Source: Dokdonella sp.
Lineage (GTDB): Bacteria; Pseudomonadota; Gammaproteobacteria; Xanthomonadales; Rhodanobacteraceae
Length of the DNA: 64,000 nucleotides
NCBI GenBank assembly: GCA_019634795.1
Contig: JAHCAR010000006.1
Span: 124,001-188,000, forward strand
Direction of reading: 5' to 3'
In this document: positions 36,997 through 46,457 of the stretch, in pieces
How the letters are laid out: every line of letters starts with the position of its first letter
How positions within the stretch are numbered: the first letter of the stretch is position 1
Made by a program: the position numbers and the translations under genes
The notes under the pieces: model-generated
The model's database searches: none
Told to the model about the DNA's origin: nothing
What the model saw: only the letters and a program-made list of their open reading frames with translations

Positions 36997-38205
36997 ATGA
37001 ATTTTCACATTCCAACCGCAATGCAGCTGACCGCGACGATGACCCTGGTCATCGGCCTGGCCCTGGCCTTCGCGATGACCGGCTACCCGCGCGCCCTGCA
37101 GGAGCCGATTCGGCTCTGGGTACGGGGATTGCTCCTGTTGCCCTTTTCATTTGTCCTGTTCGCGCTGCGCGGGCAGATTCCCGACTGGGTTTCGATCGTC
37201 GTCGCCAATACGATACTGGTCGTCGCGTTCGCTCTTTTCATGCAGGCCCTGCGCGCGTTCAATGGGCGCAGCAAACCGAGCATCGCCCTGGTTGCCTTGA
37301 TCGGGGTGACCGTCGTCGGAGAGATCCTGCTGACCTACGTCTGGCCGACCCTGAACGGACGCATTGGCCTGCTGTCGACGGTCATCGCGACGATGCTGCT
37401 GATCGGCGTCCACGCGATCTACCGCAAGCCGGAGGCGATCACGCGGCCGGAACACATGGTCGCGACGATGCTGCTGATCGGAGTCGCGATCCTGGTCGTA
37501 CGGGCGATCGTGACCCCGGATACCCATCTCGCCGTGTTGACCATGTCGACGCCGATGCAGGGCGTGGTCTTTACCTATGCATCGCTGATGCCGGTGATTG
37601 CGTCCTCGGGCTTCCTGCTGATGTGCGGCGAACGCCTGAACAAGGATCTGGCCCGCCTCGCCACCCTCGATCCGCTGACCGGCATCTTCAATCGCCGGAC
37701 CATGGCCGAACTGGCCCACAAGGCAGTCGCCGCGAGCAAGCGCCACGGGCGCGCGCTGTCCCTGCTGGTCCTCGACATCGACCACTTCAAGCGCATCAAC
37801 GACCAGTTCGGCCACGAGGCCGGAGACCTTGCGTTGCGCCGGGTCGTCGAACTGATCAGGGGAGAACTTCGCGAATCGGACCTGTTTGCGCGCATCGGCG
37901 GAGAGGAGTTTGCGGTGGTCCTGCCCGAAGCCGACGAAGCGTCCGCCACCGCAATGGCCGAACGAGTCCGGCTGCGTCTGTTCAATGCCGGCTTCGCGAT
38001 CAGCGGCTGGCCGGTCGAGCTGCAGGTTTCGATCGGCGTCGGTTCCCTCGGTCCCGAAATCAGCGACCTCGAGACCCTGTTCCGGCACACCGATCGCGCC
38101 ATGTACGCGGCCAAGCGCACCGGCCGCAATCGCGTCGTCAGCGTGTCGCAACTGGCCGCGATGGCACCGGAGCCGGGCGGCCAAGCGCACCCCGACGCGC
38201 CCTGA
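36997..38205 (+). CDS. membrane GGDEF diguanylate cyclase
   Basis: A 402-residue protein. About six or seven membrane segments (residues 10-210) form a sensor unlike MHYT or MASE by eye. The GGDEF domain (220-385) has LDIDHFKRIND, GGEEF at 301-305 and an inhibitory site RESD at 292-295, so it should make c-di-GMP and be feedback inhibited. A paralog with nearly the same architecture follows 201 bases downstream. Confidence 0.93.
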   Translation: MNFHIPTAMQLTATMTLVIGLALAFAMTGYPRALQEPIRLWVRGLLLLPFSFVLFALRGQIPDWVSIVVANTILVVAFALFMQALRAFNGRSKPSIALVALIGVTVVGEILLTYVWPTLNGRIGLLSTVIATMLLIGVHAIYRKPEAITRPEHMVATMLLIGVAILVVRAIVTPDTHLAVLTMSTPMQGVVFTYASLMPVIASSGFLLMCGERLNKDLARLATLDPLTGIFNRRTMAELAHKAVAASKRHGRALSLLVLDIDHFKRINDQFGHEAGDLALRRVVELIRGELRESDLFARIGGEEFAVVLPEADEASATAMAERVRLRLFNAGFAISGWPVELQVSIGVGSLGPEISDLETLFRHTDRAMYAAKRTGRNRVVSVSQLAAMAPEPGGQAHPDAP

Positions 38206-38406
38206 TCGCTTGCCCCCACGCTCCTGCGAGGCCAGCTTCGGGTCGCACAGGGCTGTCGCCCAAGACAGGTCCACGGCACGACCGGCCCAGGCCCGTCGGT
38301 GCCGTCCATCGCTCGATCGGCGGGCTGCAGGTCGGTCCGCGCCGCGGCGCGGACCCGGCATGGGGCATGATTCTTGCTGCCATTCGCCTACAGGGACGGG
38401 CGCGCG

Positions 38407-39606
38407 ATGAACTTCAACATACCGACGGCCATGCAGATGACCGCGACGCTGACCTTGCTGGTCGCGTTCGTGCTCGCCTATGCCGCGCGCCAGTTTCCGC
38501 ATGCCGTGCAACAGCCGATGCGGATCTGGATCCGCGGCCTGCTGCTCCAGTGCATTCCCTATTTTCTCTACGCGAGCCGCGAATTCGCCCCGGAATGGAT
38601 CTCGGTGGTCCTCGCCGACAGCCTCATGGTGGCTGCGCTGGCCGTGCAGATGCATGCGCTCAGGCGCTTCAACCTGCAGCCTGACCAGCGCGTCCACATG
38701 CGCCTGATCGTCGTCGCCACGATCATCTTCGAAGTCCTGCTGACCTATACCTGGCACAGCATGCGCGGTCGCATCGTGCTCGTTTCGCTGGCGATCGCCG
38801 CGATCGCCTGTTTCGGAATCGACGCCATCTACCGTCGACGCCGTGTGACTCGCGCCGAGCACATGGTCGGCATGCTCCTGTTCGGCGGCATTGTCGTGAT
38901 GTTGCTGCGTGCGATGATCGTGCCGGCGACGAGCATGCTCGATGTCACGATGTCTTCGCCGATGCAGGGCGTGGTCTTTACCTACGCGGCCTCGATGCCG
39001 GTCATTTCGACGGTTGCCTTCGTGCTGATGTGCGGCGAACGCATCAACGCGCACCAGTCACAACAGGCCATGATCGACCCGCTGACCGGCGTCTACAATC
39101 GACAGGCAATGGCTGAACTGGCCAACAAGTCGATCGCCCTGGCGCGCCTGGATGGGCGGCCGCTGGCCCTGCTCAGCGTCGACGTCGACCACTTTGCCCG
39201 CTTCAACGAGGATTTCGGCTACGACGTCGGCGACCAGGCCCTCTGCCATGTCGTCGACATCCTGCGCGACATGGCGCGACCGGACGACGTGCTGGCCCGG
39301 ATCACCGGCGAACGCTTCATGCTCATGCTGCCCGAAACCGATGCTGATACGGCGTTCGGCCTGGCCTGCGAAATGCGCAAGCAGATCGACCAGTCCGGTT
39401 TCGCCAGCGGCGGCTGGCCGGCGCCCTTGCAGGTATCTATCGGTGTCGCCGTCCTCGATGATGAAAAGGGCGGGTTCGAGCAGCTCCTGCGGCGTGCCGA
39501 CCAGGCGCTGAACGTCGCCAAGCGCGCCGGACGCAACTGCGTCGCCCTCGGTGATCGCGTCGAAGTGCTTGCGGAGCCGGTCGAGTCCGGCGCCGTCAAC
39601 GCCTGA
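38407..39606 (+). CDS. membrane GGDEF-like protein with degenerate active site
   Basis: A 399-residue paralog of the upstream cyclase, starting MNFNIPTAMQ. The membrane part is clearly related (PMQGVVFTYA and LMCGER shared). The GGDEF signature is replaced by TGERF (300-304): the first Gly and the fourth-position Glu are changed, and the substrate-loop Lys (HFKRIND in the paralog) is lost (HFARFNE). The inhibitory site RPDD (291-294) is kept. It probably binds rather than makes c-di-GMP, or modulates its paralog. Product of gene duplication. Confidence 0.88.
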   Translation: MNFNIPTAMQMTATLTLLVAFVLAYAARQFPHAVQQPMRIWIRGLLLQCIPYFLYASREFAPEWISVVLADSLMVAALAVQMHALRRFNLQPDQRVHMRLIVVATIIFEVLLTYTWHSMRGRIVLVSLAIAAIACFGIDAIYRRRRVTRAEHMVGMLLFGGIVVMLLRAMIVPATSMLDVTMSSPMQGVVFTYAASMPVISTVAFVLMCGERINAHQSQQAMIDPLTGVYNRQAMAELANKSIALARLDGRPLALLSVDVDHFARFNEDFGYDVGDQALCHVVDILRDMARPDDVLARITGERFMLMLPETDADTAFGLACEMRKQIDQSGFASGGWPAPLQVSIGVAVLDDEKGGFEQLLRRADQALNVAKRAGRNCVALGDRVEVLAEPVESGAVNA

Positions 39607-39611
39607 CCGGC

Positions 39612-40559
39612 TCAGTCGGGGCGCGGAATCAGTCGACTTGCCACCAGCGAACCGCCGATCAGCAGGGCGACCATGCCGAGCGACAGGCCGATCGGCACCT
39701 TCCAGACATCGACGATCAGCATCTTCAGGCCGATGAAGGTCAGCACGCCGGCGAGGCCGTAGTTGAGCAGGTGGAAGCGCTCGGCCATGCCGGCGATCAG
39801 GAAGAACAGGGCGCGCAGGCCGAGCACGGCGAACACGTTCGAGGTCAGCACGATGAACGGGTCTTCGGTGATCGCGAAGATCGCCGGAATCGAATCGACG
39901 GCGAAGATCACGTCGGTCACCGCGATCAGCGCGATCACCACGAACATCGGCGTGAACCAGCGCACCCCGTCCTTGACCACGGTAAGCGCGCTGCCGTGGT
40001 ACTCGTTGCTCAGGCGCAGATGGCCGCGCATCCAGCGCATCAGCGGATTGGCCTCGAAGTCGGCTTCGTCGTTGGGGGCCTGGATCATCTTGATGCCGGT
40101 GTAGACGAGGAAGGCGCCGAACAGATAGAGGATCCAGTGGTAGCGCGCGATCAGGGCCGCGCCGATGAAGATCAGGATCGCGCGCAGGACGATGGCGCCG
40201 AGAATGCCGATCATCAGCGCGCGTTGCTGCAGTTCGGCGCTGACCGAGAAGCGCGTGAATATCAGCAGGAAGACGAAGATGTTGTCGATCGCCAGCGCCT
40301 TCTCGACGACGTAGCCGGTCAGGAACTGGAGCGCGGTCTCATCGGCCACCTCCGGCCCGCCGTGCCCTTTGAGCCAGACCCACAGGCCAAGATTGAACAG
40401 CATCGCCAGGGCGATCCAGGCCACGCTCCATAGCGCGGCCTCCTTGTAGGACACCTTGTGTGCGCCGCCGGCACGCAGGACCACGAAGTCGATGATCAGG
40501 GCAACGACCACGAGCAGTCCGAAGACGGACCAGAGGCCGGGGGTACCGATCGTATGCAT
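39612..40559 (-). CDS. TerC family membrane protein (Alx-like)
   Basis: A 315-residue protein with about nine membrane segments. The start MHTIGTPGLWSVFGLL and acidic intramembrane residues (DFVVLRAG, EKALAIDNIFVFLLIF, VTDVIFAVDSIPAIFAI) are the TerC/Alx signature; E. coli Alx exports manganese. The yybP-ykoY riboswitch in its leader indicates manganese control. The start is supported by GGTGGAG upstream. Confidence 0.93.
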   Translation of the reverse strand: MHTIGTPGLWSVFGLLVVVALIIDFVVLRAGGAHKVSYKEAALWSVAWIALAMLFNLGLWVWLKGHGGPEVADETALQFLTGYVVEKALAIDNIFVFLLIFTRFSVSAELQQRALMIGILGAIVLRAILIFIGAALIARYHWILYLFGAFLVYTGIKMIQAPNDEADFEANPLMRWMRGHLRLSNEYHGSALTVVKDGVRWFTPMFVVIALIAVTDVIFAVDSIPAIFAITEDPFIVLTSNVFAVLGLRALFFLIAGMAERFHLLNYGLAGVLTFIGLKMLIVDVWKVPIGLSLGMVALLIGGSLVASRLIPRPD

Positions 40560-40576
40560 GAAGAAAACTCCACCTG

Positions 40577-40613
40577 CAAAAAGGCCCCGCGCCGGGGACG
40601 GCATGCGGGGCCT
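40577..40613 (-). terminator. intrinsic terminator in the terC leader
   Basis: On the minus strand, AGGCCCCGC ... GCGGGGCCT form a 9-bp GC stem (40605-40613 with 40582-40590) followed by a run of five T at 40578-40582. It lies between the riboswitch aptamer and the start codon, so it is the likely expression platform. Confidence 0.75.
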
Positions 40614-40630
40614 CGGTGAATTCCGGGCAC

Positions 40631-40766
40631 AGCTTCGCCGTCGTACGGCGAAGGTCTTGCTCGCAGGATTCGATGCCTGGGCATCGGAAACTGCCTGCCG
40701 GACCGGGACCGGCGGGGCGGTCCGTGCTGACGATCACGGCAACGGGAGAGCTACTCCCCTTCGTTT
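40631..40766 (-). promoter_or_regulatory. yybP-ykoY manganese riboswitch aptamer
   Basis: In the minus-strand leader of the TerC gene, GGGGAGTAG (40751-40759) and GCAAGACCTT (40651-40660) match the two conserved elements of the yybP-ykoY class, with a CTTCGCCG...CGGCGAAG hairpin (40633-40653) in the correct place. This class binds Mn2+ and often turns on export genes such as alx and mntP. Exact boundaries are estimated. Confidence 0.82.
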
Positions 40767-40790
40767 ACGGATCCGACTCTAGCCGAATGC

Positions 40791-41263
40791 CTGTCGAAAG
40801 TCATGGGCGGCTGCGGTAACAAAGCGTGACGGGAGTGCGGATTCGTGAGTCGGGAATAGGGAATAGGGAATGGGGAGTGGGGAGTGGGGAGTGGCCGTTG
40901 CGACCGCACGGCAGACCCCAGCCTTCGCCAGGACTCAGGCCCACCGGCCTGCCGTCGTAGGAGCGCGTTCACGCGCGATGCCTTTTGCGCATCGTGACGA
41001 AAAGCATCGCGCGTGAACGCGCTCCTACGAAGGGCGGACGACCTGCGGCGCGGGCTTCGATGGCTACCGTTGCGTTGCCGCATCGTTGAGTGTCGTTGTA
41101 GGAGCGGCTTCAGCCGCGATGCCTTCCTCGATGGCCACAGGATTGTATCGACTGCGCAGGAAACCGCGGCCTGATGCCCCGGATCGACACGCGCAGGCGT
41201 TCGGATTCCTGCCGGCCAGACCCGAAAGACCGTCCTTCCGTCGCCATCGCTTATCATGCGCCG
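40791..41263. repeat. gene-free repeat region upstream of the RlmI-like gene
   Basis: This stretch holds no gene. It contains a GGGAATAGGGAATGGGG tract (40847-40894, unpaired copy of the 4.9-7.7 kb repeat family), a near-perfect long hairpin (40957-41028: GTAGGAGCGCGTTCACGCGCGATGC and its complement around GCGCATCGTGACGAAAA), and a REP-like GTAGGAGCGGCTTCAGCCGC unit (41098-41123). Confidence 0.7.
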
Positions 41264-42448
41264 ATGAGTATCCATCCTCCCGGGCCGCTGCCCGTCGTCC
41301 AGCTCAAGATCGAACGCCGCTCCAACCACCCCTGGATCTACCAGAAGATGGTCGAGCGCCCGGAGCCGAAGCCCAGGCCCGGCAGCATCGTCGAGATCGT
41401 CGACCGCAACGGCGACTTCGCCGGCCGCGGCTTCTACAACGGTCACTCGCGCATCACCCTGCGCGTGCTCAGCGCCGACCCCGACGAGCAGGTCGACGAG
41501 GCCTTCTTCGAGCGCAAGATCGCCGCTGCGGTCAGCCTGCGCCGCGACCTGCTCAAGCTCGATGCGGTCACCGACGCCTACCGCCTGATCCACTCCGAAG
41601 GCGACGGCCTGTCCGGCCTCGTCGTTGACCGCTTCGCCGGCACCCTGGTCATCGAATTTTTCTCGGCCGGCATGTACAAGCAGCGCGAGCTGATCCGCCG
41701 CTGCCTGCTCGAGCACTATCCGGACAGCACGGTCTATGCCTACGCCGAGCAGCACGTGCAGAAGCAGGAGAGCTTCGACTGTGCCGTGCCGCCGATGCCC
41801 GAACCGACCGTCATCCACGAGCACGGGGTCAAGTTTCATGCCGCGCCAGGCAGCAAGCACAAGACCGGTTTCTTCGTCGACCAGCGCGACAACCGCCTGA
41901 CCCTGGCCGGCTTCTGCGAGGGCAAGCGCGTGCTCGACCTGTGCTGCAACTCGGGCGGCTTCGGCATCACCGCGAAGACCATCGGCGGCGCCGCGGAAGT
42001 GGTCGGCGTCGATCTCGACGAGGACATCCTCGAAATCGCAGAGAAGAACGCCTACCTGAACAAGGCCAGGGTGCGCTTCGTCCAGGCCGACATCTTCCAC
42101 TGGCTGCGCGACTACGCCGGCAACAAGGCCGAGAAGTTCGACGTCGTCATCCTCGATCCGGCCAAGATGACGCGCGATCGCGAGCAGGTCATTCCGGCAC
42201 TGAAGAAATACCTCGACATGAACAAGCTGGCGATGAGCGCGGTCAAGCCGGGCGGCATCCTGCTGACCTGCTCATGCACCGGCCTGGTCAGCGAAGACCA
42301 GTTCCTCGACATGCTGCGCCGAGCCGCGTTCTATGCCGGACGCACAGCCCAGGTACTCAAGGTCAGCGGCGCCGGCGCCGACCATCCGTGGCTCGCGCAC
42401 GTCCCCGAAAGTCGCTATCTCAAAGCGGTGTTCTGTCGCATCGATTGA
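41264..42448 (+). CDS. class I SAM-dependent rRNA methyltransferase, RlmI-like
   Basis: A 394-residue protein with an N-terminal PUA domain (PGSIVEIVDRNGDFAGRGFYN), an EEHRE-type middle domain and a C-terminal Rossmann methyltransferase: VLDLCCNSGGFGITA (SAM loop), VVGVDLDEDILEIA and FDVVILDPAKMTRDRE. RlmI methylates C1962 of 23S rRNA. The CSC-type motif LLTCSCTGLV holds the catalytic Cys region. The start at MSIHPPG is chosen over an upstream in-frame ATG lacking similarity. Confidence 0.9.
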   Translation: MSIHPPGPLPVVQLKIERRSNHPWIYQKMVERPEPKPRPGSIVEIVDRNGDFAGRGFYNGHSRITLRVLSADPDEQVDEAFFERKIAAAVSLRRDLLKLDAVTDAYRLIHSEGDGLSGLVVDRFAGTLVIEFFSAGMYKQRELIRRCLLEHYPDSTVYAYAEQHVQKQESFDCAVPPMPEPTVIHEHGVKFHAAPGSKHKTGFFVDQRDNRLTLAGFCEGKRVLDLCCNSGGFGITAKTIGGAAEVVGVDLDEDILEIAEKNAYLNKARVRFVQADIFHWLRDYAGNKAEKFDVVILDPAKMTRDREQVIPALKKYLDMNKLAMSAVKPGGILLTCSCTGLVSEDQFLDMLRRAAFYAGRTAQVLKVSGAGADHPWLAHVPESRYLKAVFCRID

Positions 42449-42840
42449 AGGCTGTTCTTGCGGGGGCAAGCGCCTGCGCCGGATGGCGCGGGCTCTGGTG
42501 GCGCGTCCCGCGTTGCTGCTTCGTTGAGTTTCGTTGTAGGAGCGGCTTTAGCCGCGAATCTTTTTTCCCGAATCTTGCCGAAGGACATCGCGCCTGAAGG
42601 CGCTCCCACGAAGAGCGGGCGTCCTGCTGCGCGGGCTTCGATGGCTGCCGCTGCGTTGCCGCTTCGTTGTTGGAGCGGCTTCAGCCGCGATGCCTTTTGC
42701 GCATCGTGACGAAAAGCATCGCGCGTGAACGCGCTCCTACGAAGAGCGGGCGACTTGCTGCGCGGGCTTCGCTCACCGACCTCGCGTTGCTGCTTCGTTG
42801 TTGGCCTTCGCATCCGAAGGTTGAGGGCCTTCCCCGGGGG
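42449..42840. repeat. gene-free REP-like tandem region
   Basis: No gene is visible. Two related units (42535-42613 and 42663-42742) of the GTAGGAGCGGCTT(C/T)AGCCGCGA family are followed by GCGCGGGCTTCG and CGTTGCTGCTTCGTTGTTGG segments, as in the tandem array at 28.9 kb. The arms could form hairpins between the RlmI-like gene and the following minus-strand gene. Confidence 0.75.
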
Positions 42841-44724
42841 CTAGCGGTGGGCCGGGGATATCGATGGAACGCGATCGGCGAGTACCAGCGTGGCCTGCAG
42901 CGGTTCGCCGGCGCGTTCGAACCGAACGGCAAGCTTCGTGCCGGCCGCCGTTTCACGCAGGAGCTGGCGCCATTGTTCCAGCGTCCGCGAGGCAACCTGC
43001 ACCGAATCGATGGCGAGGATGCGGTCGTCGGGTCTGAGGCCCGCGCCCGCAGCGGCGCTGGCGGCGGCTACATCGGCGACCTTCAGGGCCTCGCCATCGG
43101 CAAGCAGGAAAAGGCCGCTGCGGTCGAAGGCATCGGCCGCGGAGAAGGTCGCGTTCGGTGCCAGGTACATGCGTCGGCTCGCGTAGTCGAAGGCAACCGT
43201 GAAACGCCTGAGCAGACCGCCGCCGATGTTGCCGGACTGGTCCGCGCTGGAGAACGCACCCTTGTCGCCACAGAACAGGTCGCCGGCGACGCCGCCGATC
43301 TCGAGATCGCCGATGCGCAGCGTGCCAAAGCGCGCCGGACGCGTGCGGGTCGGCCCGCCGACACCCCAGCCGGTGATCGCCTCGGCCGCGGCGGCATAGC
43401 GCGAGACCAGGTCATGCTCGCGCACGAACGGAGAGTGCAGGGTCAGCGAAACGCGCGAGCCGGTGTCGACGCTGAGGCGGACTGCCATACCGTCCAGCGT
43501 GGCATCGATGATAGGGATACGGTCGGCAAACTCGAATGCAATCGCGTGCGCAGCGGGCGGCGCCACGAATTTCTGCGCCGTCGCCAGGCTCAGTTCGCGC
43601 ATCGCGTAATCGATCGTTACGCCAAAACGACTGAACATCTCGTAGCCGACAAGGCCATCGGCCTCGACGCCTTCGACCGCGGCGAGGCTGCCGAGCTCGA
43701 CCACGTAGAACACCGGCTTGTCGAGCACGGCGTCGCCAACGCGCACCTCGCGAGCCCTGGCCAGGGCGAGGTCGACGCTGTCTTCGCCAACCCCGCGCGC
43801 GGCCAGCTTGCCGGCACCCTCGAGCCCGAACTTTTTCGCCGCCGCCGGCGTCAGCAGGTTGACCCCGCCGGTGTCGACGAGGAAACGCGCCTTCTGGCCG
43901 TCGACCAGACCATCGACGTAGATGTGGTTGCTGGCCAGGTCGAACGGAACGCGGGTAATGCCGTCCGGATTCACGATGCGCGCCGTCGCGGTCGCTTCGG
44001 GTCTGGCGAAATCGGCGTCGGAGACCGCCACGTTGCGCACCACTTCCGACAAGCGGATCTCGTTGCGCGCGCGCGGATCGGTGTGACCGGAAAAATCGGC
44101 GCGGTCGCTGGTCATGCGGAATGGCAGGCGCAGCCCGTCGACATCGCGATAGTCCTCGAAGACCGTCGTCGATACGTCGCGCTCCATGCGCTGCACGGTC
44201 CGCGCCAGCAAGCCGGTGGCGGTGTCGAACCACAGCGCCAGCGGATCGCCGTCCCGCGGCGTGGCTTCGATGACGACGTAGCGGCGCCCTTCCAGCTCAC
44301 GCGATTCGGCGGTACCAAACCTTGCCGCCATGCGCTGCGGGTACCAGTAGCCGCGCGCGTCGAGCCAGGCCTGGCTGCGCGCGCGACGCCGCGCTTCGGG
44401 TGCATCCAGCGACGCCACTTCGCCACCCGGATCCTGATTCCAGCCTACCGCACCGTCGTAGCCTTCCGCGCCTTCGACCGGCCCGAGCTGGTAATGGCTC
44501 GACGAGCGGCCGCTGTCGAGGTCAATCAGCGCCTCGAAGTGGCCTTCGAGACCGCCGGTCTTCAGCGTTCCGTCGCTGCGCAGGCTGTGGGTCTGATCCC
44601 AGCGCGCGCCGCCGCTGGCCAGCTTGAAGCGCTCGAACACCTGCGCGGCGGATTCGGCTTGCGCCGCCAGCGACCCGAGCAGGCTTGCCATGGCCAGGAT
44701 GAGGATGCCACTACGCTTGATCAT
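42841..44724 (-). CDS. secreted double-DTG aspartic protease-like protein with PDZ domain
   Basis: A 627-residue protein with a signal peptide (MIKRSGILILAMASLLGSLAAQA). Residues about 25-210 are an outer-membrane-lipoprotein-sorting-like beta region. Two retropepsin-type motifs follow, FLVDTGGVNLLT and LSVDTGSRVSLT, each with the Asp-Thr-Gly triad, so the protein may be a single-chain two-lobe aspartic protease. The C-terminal about 90 residues are a PDZ domain (GLRPDDRILAIDSVQV). Divergent from an HTH regulator 61 bases away. Confidence 0.82.
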   Translation of the reverse strand: MIKRSGILILAMASLLGSLAAQAESAAQVFERFKLASGGARWDQTHSLRSDGTLKTGGLEGHFEALIDLDSGRSSSHYQLGPVEGAEGYDGAVGWNQDPGGEVASLDAPEARRRARSQAWLDARGYWYPQRMAARFGTAESRELEGRRYVVIEATPRDGDPLALWFDTATGLLARTVQRMERDVSTTVFEDYRDVDGLRLPFRMTSDRADFSGHTDPRARNEIRLSEVVRNVAVSDADFARPEATATARIVNPDGITRVPFDLASNHIYVDGLVDGQKARFLVDTGGVNLLTPAAAKKFGLEGAGKLAARGVGEDSVDLALARAREVRVGDAVLDKPVFYVVELGSLAAVEGVEADGLVGYEMFSRFGVTIDYAMRELSLATAQKFVAPPAAHAIAFEFADRIPIIDATLDGMAVRLSVDTGSRVSLTLHSPFVREHDLVSRYAAAAEAITGWGVGGPTRTRPARFGTLRIGDLEIGGVAGDLFCGDKGAFSSADQSGNIGGGLLRRFTVAFDYASRRMYLAPNATFSAADAFDRSGLFLLADGEALKVADVAAASAAAGAGLRPDDRILAIDSVQVASRTLEQWRQLLRETAAGTKLAVRFERAGEPLQATLVLADRVPSISPAHR

Positions 44725-44785
44725 GTCTTGTCTCCGCATTCTTCCGTTTGGCGCTTGCCGGGCGCCATCATGCGTTGAATAATCC

Positions 44786-45451
44786 ATGGATATTTCAAAA
44801 CAGGCAAGCCAACCAATGGCACAGAAGAAGGCCGGCCCGATCGAACGCGCTGGCGATATAGAGCTGCTGGCCTCACCGGCGCGCATCGAGATCGTCGATA
44901 CCCTCGAGGCCATGGGCGGAGCCGTCAGCGTGGCCGAACTCGCCGCGCAACTGGGGCGCCCGGCCGACGGGCTCTACTACCATCTGCGCCAGCTCGCCAA
45001 GCGCGGCCTGATCGAGGAAGAAGTCGCAGCGGAAGGTCGGCGCTATCGCTCGCGAACCCGCCCCGGCGACCGCCTGCGACTGCGCTACCGGCCCGGCGCG
45101 ACCGCCAACGCACGCGCCGTCGGCCGCGTCGCCGCCAGCGGGCTGCGCGTGGCCGAGCGCGATTTCCGGCGTGCCCTTGCGGATCCGGACACGGTCGTCG
45201 ACGGGCCGCAACGCGAACTCTGGGCGGCGCGTGGCAAGGGCTGGGTCCGGCCTGCCGAACTCGCCGAGATCAACCGCCTGCTGGCGCGGCTGATGGATCT
45301 GCTGCAACAGCCCGGCGTTCCCGGCGAGGGCACCCTGGTGTCGCTGATGTGGGTGCTGGCGCCGCTGCAACCGAAATCGGCCCGGCGCGGGGTCGAGCGC
45401 GAGCAGCCGGCGACGACGCGTCCTGGGAACAAGGGCAAGGGCAAGCCGTGA
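44786..45451 (+). CDS. winged-helix transcriptional regulator, ArsR-like
   Basis: A 221-residue protein with an ArsR-like winged helix (SPARIEIVDTLEAMGGAVSVAELAAQLGRPADGLYYHLRQLAKRGLI) and a longer C-terminal helical region of unknown role. The start is ATG at 44786, or the in-frame MAQKKAGP at 44816. It lies divergently from the aspartic protease-like gene and probably regulates it. Confidence 0.8.
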   Translation: MDISKQASQPMAQKKAGPIERAGDIELLASPARIEIVDTLEAMGGAVSVAELAAQLGRPADGLYYHLRQLAKRGLIEEEVAAEGRRYRSRTRPGDRLRLRYRPGATANARAVGRVAASGLRVAERDFRRALADPDTVVDGPQRELWAARGKGWVRPAELAEINRLLARLMDLLQQPGVPGEGTLVSLMWVLAPLQPKSARRGVEREQPATTRPGNKGKGKP

Positions 45452-45845
45452 AGCCTGTTCCAGCCTGGCCAAGCCATCGGGCATCAACACCCAAGGCTTT
45501 CGGAAGGGATGTGCCCGGCGCAGGCCCTTACCCAAAGCTTTGGGGCTGCCCGCATCGCGAGTGTTTTCCCAGCGGGCGCGAGACCAAACGGCAGCATTGT
45601 CGTCTTGAGCAGCGACCGCTACCCGACAGGATAAGCCCCAAGGGTGGGCCGAAGTCAGCTGCCGACAGGCTGATCGGGACGGGGTTTCGTCCTCGAAGTG
45701 AGGCGACATGCCGCGCGGGTTTCGGTGGCGGGTTCCGCGCTGAAGATGAGGCCGCCAGGCGCCGCGGGCTTCGATGACGGCTTCCGCGTTACCGCTTCGG
45801 TGTTGGCTGCTAGACTCCGCACGGAACGTCCGATCTGGAATAGGC
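45452..45845. other. 394-base intergenic region upstream of folE
   Basis: No ORF with gene-like features. The only feature noticed is a TTGGCT...TAGACT pair near 45803-45816 that could be part of the folE promoter. No repeat unit or RNA fold was recognised. Confidence 0.3.
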
Positions 45846-46457
45846 ATGCCCCGGCACGGCAAGAAAACCACCATCGTCCCGACTGTCAGCGTCGCCCAGG
45901 CCGAAGAGGCCGTGCGCGTGCTCCTGCGCTGGGCCGGCGAGGATCCGAACCGCGAAGGCTTGCTCGACACGCCCAAGCGCGTCGTCAACGCCTATCGCGA
46001 CTGGTTCTCCGGCTACGCGATCGACCCCGCCGAGTACCTGCGGCGCACCTTCGAGGAAGTCGCCGGCTACGACGAGATGATCGTCCTGCGCGACATCGAA
46101 TTCGAATCCTATTGCGAACACCACATGGCGCCGATCATCGGCCGCGCCCACATCGGCTACCTGCCGACCGACAAGGTCGTCGGCATCAGCAAGCTCGCGC
46201 GCGTGGTCGACGCCTACTCGCGGCGTTTCCAGGTGCAGGAAAAGCTGACCGCGGAGATCGCCCGCTGCATCGAGGATGTGCTCAAGCCGCGCGGCGTCGG
46301 CGTGGTCATCGATGCCGTGCACCAGTGCATGACCACGCGCGGCGTGCACAAGCGCGGCGTCTCGATGATCACCAGCAAGATGCTCGGCGACTTCCGCGAG
46401 GATGCGCGCACGCGTGCCGAGTTCCTGCGCTTCATCAATATCCAGTCGAAGTCCTGA
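45846..46457 (+). CDS. folE: GTP cyclohydrolase I
   Basis: A 203-residue enzyme making dihydroneopterin triphosphate from GTP, first step of tetrahydrofolate and tetrahydrobiopterin synthesis. Zinc ligands are in [11 protein letters not shown] and the Cys of HQCMTTRGV. It also supplies pterin for the phenylalanine hydroxylase at 34.4 kb. ATG at 45846 is preceded by weak AGG; the upstream in-frame ATG adds residues not found in the family. Confidence 0.97.
   Translation: MPRHGKKTTIVPTVSVAQAEEAVRVLLRWAGEDPNREGLLDTPKRVVNAYRDWFSGYAIDPAEYLRRTFEEVAGYDEMIVLRDIEFESYCEHHMAPIIGRAHIGYLPTDKVVGISKLARVVDAYSRRFQVQEKLTAEIARCIEDVLKPRGVGVVIDAVHQCMTTRGVHKRGVSMITSKMLGDFREDARTRAEFLRFINIQSKS

Noticed and set aside
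37147-39054. 635-codon minus frame across both GGDEF genes
   Set aside because: Shadow frame spanning two genes and their gap; no family features.
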